Of a DNA stretch of 54,548 nucleotides, positions 50,547 through 54,548 are shown one piece after another (position 1 is the first letter of the stretch; every line of letters starts with the position of its first letter). The stretch is from Chloroflexota bacterium (GTDB taxonomy: Bacteria; Chloroflexota; Anaerolineae; Aggregatilineales; J027). The stretch is from contig JAADYW010000014.1 in assembly GCA_010092845.1 (NCBI GenBank), positions 1 to 54,548 on the forward strand, given 5' to 3'. The translations under genes were made by a program, and so were the position numbers. Under the pieces are notes generated by a model. It was given only the letters and a program-made list of their open reading frames with translations, was not told the origin of the DNA and ran no database searches.

Positions 50547-51884
50547 ATGCTGAAGTTACATCATTTTGCTGTGATCCTATCGGTCGTGGGCCTTATGCTC
50601 CTGCTGCCGGTTATTGCGCAGGGCCAGGGCGGGGGCGAGGACGATCCAGTTGCACCACCTGATGATGTACGGCTGCCCCTGGTAGAACTTGTCTACACTG
50701 CCGATTTCACCGATGAAGCCGCTTGGCCTTCCGGTCAGACATCGGATGGATCGATGGGTTTCAATCTCACGCCAGAAGGCTACTCGATTGCCAGCCTGGA
50801 TCCAGAGGGCGGGATTGGCGTCGCTAATCCTATCGATCTCGTTATTGATGATTTCTACGCGGAGATTGCCTTCACGGTCGATACCTGCAATAGCCCGGAT
50901 AGCGCGTTTCTCTTCTTCACCCGCTTTGGGTCCAGCACGCTAGACCCCGATGCCCCGGCTTCCTATGTGTTCGTAATCCAGTGTAGTGGTGACTACCGGT
51001 CGCGGGGACTTGATGCTGGAGAAATCCTGCCGGTAACGGTCAGCGGCCAGACAATGGCGCTGGAAGAAGGCCAGGAAGTTGTCATGGGCGTGTTGTTTGT
51101 TGGGGATCAAGTGGTGTGGTTCTTGAATGGGGAAGAGCTCGAAAGCTTCGCCATTGGCGATGCCGCATTGCCCGAGGGTTCCTTGACTGCCGGCGCACAG
51201 CTTGGTTTTGGCTACACCGTGACCGATTGGCGTGTTTGGAGCCTTAAGTCAACGGGATCGGCTGCCGATACTGCTTCGCAACCGACGCAATCTCCCCCTA
51301 GCGATGGCGATCCCCTCAACCAGCAAGGACCAGGTGACATTGTCTACCAGCCGGACTTCAATCCGCCAACCAGCCTTGATTACGGCTTGCATAATCCGGT
51401 TGCAGCTTATATTTCCGGAGACAACCTGACGCTCTATAACACTGAGCCGCTGGCCGTCTGGCCATTAAGGGGCCTCGATGCTAGCGAATATTACCTCGAG
51501 GTCCCCATCGCAGTCCGCGACTGTGAGGATACATCGTCGGTTGGTTTTGCTTTCAACGCGGCTGATGATTACAGTAGCTATTTCGCTTACCAGGTGCAAT
51601 GCGACGGCCAATATCGTGTAATCCGCGTTGAAGATGGTACCGTCGTCGAGGAATTGGCCTCTGGGGAAACTGGTATGGACCTGCGGGACTTTTCGCGAGG
51701 CCTGGTGCTGGGACTCTATCTGCAGGGGGACACTGCCTGGCTGTATCTGGACAACCAGCTTCAGGGATCGTTTACCGACTCGCGGCTAGCTGGTGGAGAG
51801 GCGGGTCTTTTGCTGGCCTCTGGCGAGAACAGTCGACGGATGGACGTTCTGGTCTTTAATATTGCCGCCTTTGACATTCGGTAG
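50547..51884 (+). CDS. Secreted two-repeat beta-domain protein
   Basis: This 445-residue exported protein has a signal peptide (about residues 1-26, ending VIAQG) and two homologous domains of about 190 residues (about 48-235 and 260-445). Both begin with a (L/I)VY-x-(A/P)DF strand and contain a cysteine pair around DTCNSPDSAFLFF and RDCEDTSSVGFAF, later FVIQCSGDYR and YQVQCDGQYR, and a final strand with a VWFLNG or AWLYLDN motif. The fold is probably a jelly-roll like LamG. An acidic and Pro-rich linker follows the signal peptide. GGAGGA precedes ATG 50547. The role is unknown; a surface-binding function is likely. Confidence 0.75.
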   Translation: MLKLHHFAVILSVVGLMLLLPVIAQGQGGGEDDPVAPPDDVRLPLVELVYTADFTDEAAWPSGQTSDGSMGFNLTPEGYSIASLDPEGGIGVANPIDLVIDDFYAEIAFTVDTCNSPDSAFLFFTRFGSSTLDPDAPASYVFVIQCSGDYRSRGLDAGEILPVTVSGQTMALEEGQEVVMGVLFVGDQVVWFLNGEELESFAIGDAALPEGSLTAGAQLGFGYTVTDWRVWSLKSTGSAADTASQPTQSPPSDGDPLNQQGPGDIVYQPDFNPPTSLDYGLHNPVAAYISGDNLTLYNTEPLAVWPLRGLDASEYYLEVPIAVRDCEDTSSVGFAFNAADDYSSYFAYQVQCDGQYRVIRVEDGTVVEELASGETGMDLRDFSRGLVLGLYLQGDTAWLYLDNQLQGSFTDSRLAGGEAGLLLASGENSRRMDVLVFNIAAFDIR

Positions 51885-51961
51885 TGTGCGCTTGCAGGCT
51901 CAACTGGCTGTGTAATGCTTAGTTGGTGCTAGACGCTATTCATTGAACTGAGAAGTGCTTT

Positions 51962-53503
51962 ATGCCACGTGCATTGTTTAGTGTTTCGGACAAGACAGGT
52001 CTGACGCCTTTTGCCGAGGCGTTGGCACGCATTGGCTGGGATATCGTTGCTACCGGGCGAACCGCCACGACATTGCAGGATGCAGGAATCACGGTGACGC
52101 CAGTTGAGCAGCTCACGGGCTTCCCTGAGATGTTGGGTGGTCGCGTCAAGACGTTGCATCCTGCTGTTCACGCAGCTATTCTGGCCCGTGATCATAGCCG
52201 CGACATTGCCGAGTTACAGGAATCCGGCTATGCTCCCATTGATCTGGTCGTGTGCAATCTCTATCCCTTTCAGCAGACAATCGCCGCGCCTGATGTCAGT
52301 CTCAACGAGGCAATTGAGCAGATCGATATTGGCGGTGTTGCCATGATCCGCGCGGCGGCCAAGAACTTCGAGCGAGTCGGTGTTTTGGTTGATCCCGCTG
52401 ATTATCCGGCTGTTCAGGATGTGCTGATTGCAGACGGCAAACTGCCACCTGCCACGCGTCGTCAGCTTGCGATCAAGGCCTTTGCCCATACTCGTGATTA
52501 CGATACAGCAATTCACGGCTATCTTGCGGATGAGAATATCCTGGTTGAGGATCGACCGGAATTGCCAAAGACCTTTACGCTGGGAATGGCCGAGGTTCAA
52601 CCGTTGCGTTATGGCGAGAACCCACACCAGCAGGCAGGTCTGTATGCTCTCCGGGCGGCGACTGGTCCCCTGGGGGGAAGGCTGCTGCGCGGCAAGCCCC
52701 TCTCCTATAACAACCTGTTGGATGCAGATGCGGCCTGGCGTGCCGTCGCGTCTTTCGATGAGGAAGCTGCGGTGGTCATTGTCAAACACTTGAACCCGAC
52801 AGGGATTGCAGTGGCCACGACCCTGGCTGAGGCTGCCCCGGCGGCCATTGCCAGTGATCCGGTGTCAGCTTTCGGGGGCGTAGTCGCCGTGAATCGTGTG
52901 GTTGAGACGGACTTTGTGCACGCGCTGGGCAATCTTTTTGTCGAAGTCATCATTGCACCGGATTTCGCGGAAGCAGCCTCGAATCTTCTGGCAGAGGGTC
53001 GCAAGAACTGTCGCCTGCTGATGATACCAAACGCCAAGACTGCACCACATCTAGAATTCCGGACGATACGCCATGGCGTTCTGGTGCAGCAACGCGACTC
53101 AGGCGATCCTGCTGATGTGCAATGGGAGGTGGTGACGCGACGGCATCCAACGGAGCTTGAGGTCGTCGCTCTGAAATTTGCCTGGCGTGCGGTCCAACAT
53201 GTCAAGAGCAATGCCATTGTCCTGGCGGGGTCGAGCGCGACTGTTGGTATCGGCGGGGGCTTGCCGAGCCGCGTCGATGCGGTCCGGCTGGCGGTCCAGA
53301 AAGCTGGTGACGCGGCGCAGGGGGCCGTTCTGGCCTCGGATGCGTTTTTCCCGTTCCCGGATGGTGTCGAAGTTGCCGCCCAAGCAGGGGTATCTGCCCT
53401 GATCCAACCTGGCGGCTCCATTCGGGATCAACAGGTGATCGAAGCCGCCGATGCGGCGGAAGTGGCAATGGTGTTTACCAAGACCCGCCATTTCCGCCAC
53501 TAG
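51962..53503 (+). CDS. purH: Bifunctional AICAR transformylase/IMP cyclohydrolase
   Basis: PurH catalyses the last two steps of IMP synthesis. The 513-residue protein has the N-terminal cyclohydrolase domain (about 1-190: ALFSVSDKTGL, GGRVKTLHPAVHAAIL) and the C-terminal transformylase domain (about 200-513) with RYGENPHQQAGLY, VIVKHLNPTGIAVA (catalytic Lys-His) and VKSNAIVLA. Full length. The start ATG 51962 has a modest GAGAAG site. Confidence 0.97.
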   Translation: MPRALFSVSDKTGLTPFAEALARIGWDIVATGRTATTLQDAGITVTPVEQLTGFPEMLGGRVKTLHPAVHAAILARDHSRDIAELQESGYAPIDLVVCNLYPFQQTIAAPDVSLNEAIEQIDIGGVAMIRAAAKNFERVGVLVDPADYPAVQDVLIADGKLPPATRRQLAIKAFAHTRDYDTAIHGYLADENILVEDRPELPKTFTLGMAEVQPLRYGENPHQQAGLYALRAATGPLGGRLLRGKPLSYNNLLDADAAWRAVASFDEEAAVVIVKHLNPTGIAVATTLAEAAPAAIASDPVSAFGGVVAVNRVVETDFVHALGNLFVEVIIAPDFAEAASNLLAEGRKNCRLLMIPNAKTAPHLEFRTIRHGVLVQQRDSGDPADVQWEVVTRRHPTELEVVALKFAWRAVQHVKSNAIVLAGSSATVGIGGGLPSRVDAVRLAVQKAGDAAQGAVLASDAFFPFPDGVEVAAQAGVSALIQPGGSIRDQQVIEAADAAEVAMVFTKTRHFRH

Positions 53504-53641
53504 GGTCGCTGGTTGGTACCGGAAAGGGCAGTGGCGGCGTAAGAATTGGGTAAGAACATCCTGGGGCAGCGCAATGTCTTTGATGCTGATTGCGTCAAGA
53601 TTCTATGCTTATTCGTGTTGATGATGTAGAAAGTGACTGTA

Positions 53642-54079
53642 ATGGCAGATCATACTGCGAAGATTGCCTGGAAAGAAAGCATGACATTTGATGCCGTTTC
53701 TGATGAGAAGACCCACCTCAATTTCCCCTTGAGTTCTTCTCACTTTGACGAGGCCGAAGGCGACAAGGGCCTGTCGCCGATGGGCCTGGTGCTGGTAGGA
53801 CTTGCTGGCTGCACTGGAATGGATGTGGTGAGCATTCTGCGTAAGAAGCGTCAGGAGATCAGCTTCTTTGAGATTGAAGTTGAGGGTGATCAGGATGACT
53901 CCCACCCACGCGTTTACCGGAACGTCACGATTGTCTACCGTATTGCAGGCCCGGATCTGGATGAACAGGCGGTGGCACGTGCGATCGAGCTCTCTATGAC
54001 CAAATACTGTCCCGTGAGTGGTATGCTACGCGAGGTGGGTGAAATCAACTATCGCTACGAGATGGTGAATGCCGACTAG
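53642..54079 (+). CDS. OsmC/Ohr family thiol peroxidase-like protein
   Basis: This 145-residue OsmC-type protein has both reactive cysteines: Cys57 in LAGCTGMDVV and Cys123 in MTKYCPVSGML. Members reduce organic hydroperoxides, protecting the cell. The sequence is closer to the OsmC/YhfA-like branch than to Ohr. ATG 53642 is preferred; a GTG three codons earlier is possible. It is a single-gene unit followed by a hairpin. Confidence 0.9.
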   Translation: MADHTAKIAWKESMTFDAVSDEKTHLNFPLSSSHFDEAEGDKGLSPMGLVLVGLAGCTGMDVVSILRKKRQEISFFEIEVEGDQDDSHPRVYRNVTIVYRIAGPDLDEQAVARAIELSMTKYCPVSGMLREVGEINYRYEMVNAD

Positions 54080-54099
54080 ACTTAGGAGATTTTAATGCC

Positions 54100-54124
54100 G
54101 GATGTGGTCAGGAAGGCCACATCC
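54100..54124 (+). terminator. Hairpin after the OsmC gene, probable terminator
   Basis: GGATGTGGTC (54100-54109) pairs with GGCCACATCC (54115-54124) through a 10-base stem (one wobble) and a 5-base loop. ATTTG follows and a GTTT lies further down; the T-run is short. Confidence 0.55.
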
Positions 54125-54163
54125 ATTTGCATCGTTTAGAACTTTCAGAATATTATGAATATA

Positions 54164-54192
54164 TTGACGGTTGCAGTGCTATTCAGTATACT
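54164..54192 (+). promoter_or_regulatory. Strong sigma-70-type promoter of the polyprenyl synthase gene
   Basis: TTGACG (54164-54169) and TATACT (54187-54192) are exactly 17 bases apart, 81 bases upstream of the ATG. It is one of the best promoters in the window. Confidence 0.78.
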
Positions 54193-54273
54193 GAAAACAA
54201 GTTCAGCAATTCACAAAGCTATGAGCAACTGCGCAAACAGAGGCGTTGCCCTTCTGAAAGGAACCACATACTT

Positions 54274-54548
54274 ATGACCGTATCCCGCGATGCTGTAGCC
54301 AAACCGTCACTTTCCTGGATGGAAAGCGTCCGCGCTGATCTAGTGCAGGTGACGGAGAAGATGCGGGCTGCCTCATTTCTCGACAATGACCTGATTGATG
54401 CAGCGCTGACTATGATTCTGGCATCAGGGGGCAAACGGATGCGTCCGTCGATTACGCTTCTGGTGGGTCGCGCGGTTGATACGCCCTACAGCAAGTTAAT
54501 GTCTGTGGCAGCATCGGTTGAGCTACTACATACTGCAACGTTGGTGCA
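54274..54548 (+). CDS. Polyprenyl diphosphate synthase (5' part, cut by window)
   Basis: The frame from ATG 54274 is open to the window end (91 codons). The segment ASGGKRMRPSITLLVGRA matches the isopentenyl-diphosphate-binding GGKRxRP motif of trans-polyprenyl synthases, and VELLHTATLV is the start of the helix leading to the first Asp-rich motif, which lies beyond the edge. Such enzymes make farnesyl to longer prenyl chains for quinones or lipids; chain length cannot be judged. GAAAGGA lies about 12 bases before the start. Confidence 0.88.
   Translation, partial: MTVSRDAVAKPSLSWMESVRADLVQVTEKMRAASFLDNDLIDAALTMILASGGKRMRPSITLLVGRAVDTPYSKLMSVAASVELLHTATLV

Noticed and set aside
1-54548. tRNA or rRNA genes, insertion sequences and attachment sites
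   Set aside because: Intergenic regions were scanned for T-loop-like GTTCGA motifs, transposase motifs and terminal repeats; none was found by eye.

Overview
The window reads as chromosomal DNA of a free-living bacterium, most likely a member of the Chloroflexota (Anaerolineae-like). This is an inference from the mix of genes: RF2 with a programmed frameshift, many zinc-ribbon/FHA, HEAT-repeat and P/T-rich single-pass envelope proteins of a type common there, ABC substrate-binding proteins anchored by an N-terminal helix, and moderately high GC. No phage, transposon, rRNA, tRNA or CRISPR array was recognised. Both window edges cut a gene: moaC at the left and a polyprenyl diphosphate synthase at the right.

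Region by region. 1-1057 (minus): an FHA/zinc-ribbon gene coupled to moaC. 1185-3222: ftsY-prfB, with RF2 made by a +1 frameshift, closed by a terminator. 3368-7284: an orphan coiled-coil/zinc-ribbon protein, a site-2 protease and a HEAT-repeat protein. 7498-10469: acylphosphatase, a FecR-like envelope protein overlapping radC tail to tail, and a double-zinc-ribbon membrane protein. 10525-13909: an ECF sigma factor, its overlapping membrane-anchored putative anti-sigma factor, and a divergent secreted calcium-binding-type protein. The putative anti-sigma factor and the secreted protein share three extracellular modules in the same order. 13969-16900: a two-HARE-HTH Mrr-type endonuclease and lepA. 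17091-21137: a ParB-like protein and a sulfur island (rhodanese, persulfide dioxygenase-rhodanese fusion, SulP transporter). 21301-23548: a tight operon of a cinA-like gene, a DUF6884 gene and a divergent phosphoribosyltransferase. 23717-26880: a rhodanese-like protein, a cyclic-nucleotide-binding protein, yraN, miaA and an envelope protein. 26867-32446 (minus): a secreted endonuclease/exonuclease/phosphatase-fold protein, then a peptide-type ABC binding protein and two permeases with no ATPase. 32717-37539: malQ, then hutH-hutU for histidine degradation. 37575-41720 (minus): a response regulator-MinD/CpaE fusion, sir2 overlapping a GAF histidine kinase, and a glycerophosphodiesterase. 41963-50522: a likely surface-glycan group (GNAT/FemAB-like protein, family 4 glycosyltransferase, glycoside-hydrolase-like TIM barrel, a 797-residue orphan) running into purB. 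50547-54548: a secreted two-repeat protein, purH, an OsmC-family protein, and the start of a polyprenyl synthase behind a strong promoter.

Working together: housekeeping genes (translation, membrane targeting, purine synthesis, tRNA modification) are interleaved with envelope and signalling genes. The strongest candidate for something not described is the sigma/anti-sigma/secreted-protein trio at 10.5-13.9 kb. Its membrane partner looks like a tethered copy of the secreted product, which suggests sensing of that product or of a shared extracellular ligand. Second-tier candidates are the DUF6884-phosphoribosyltransferase pair, the coupled sir2-histidine kinase pair, the HARE-HTH/Mrr protein and the 797-residue orphan.
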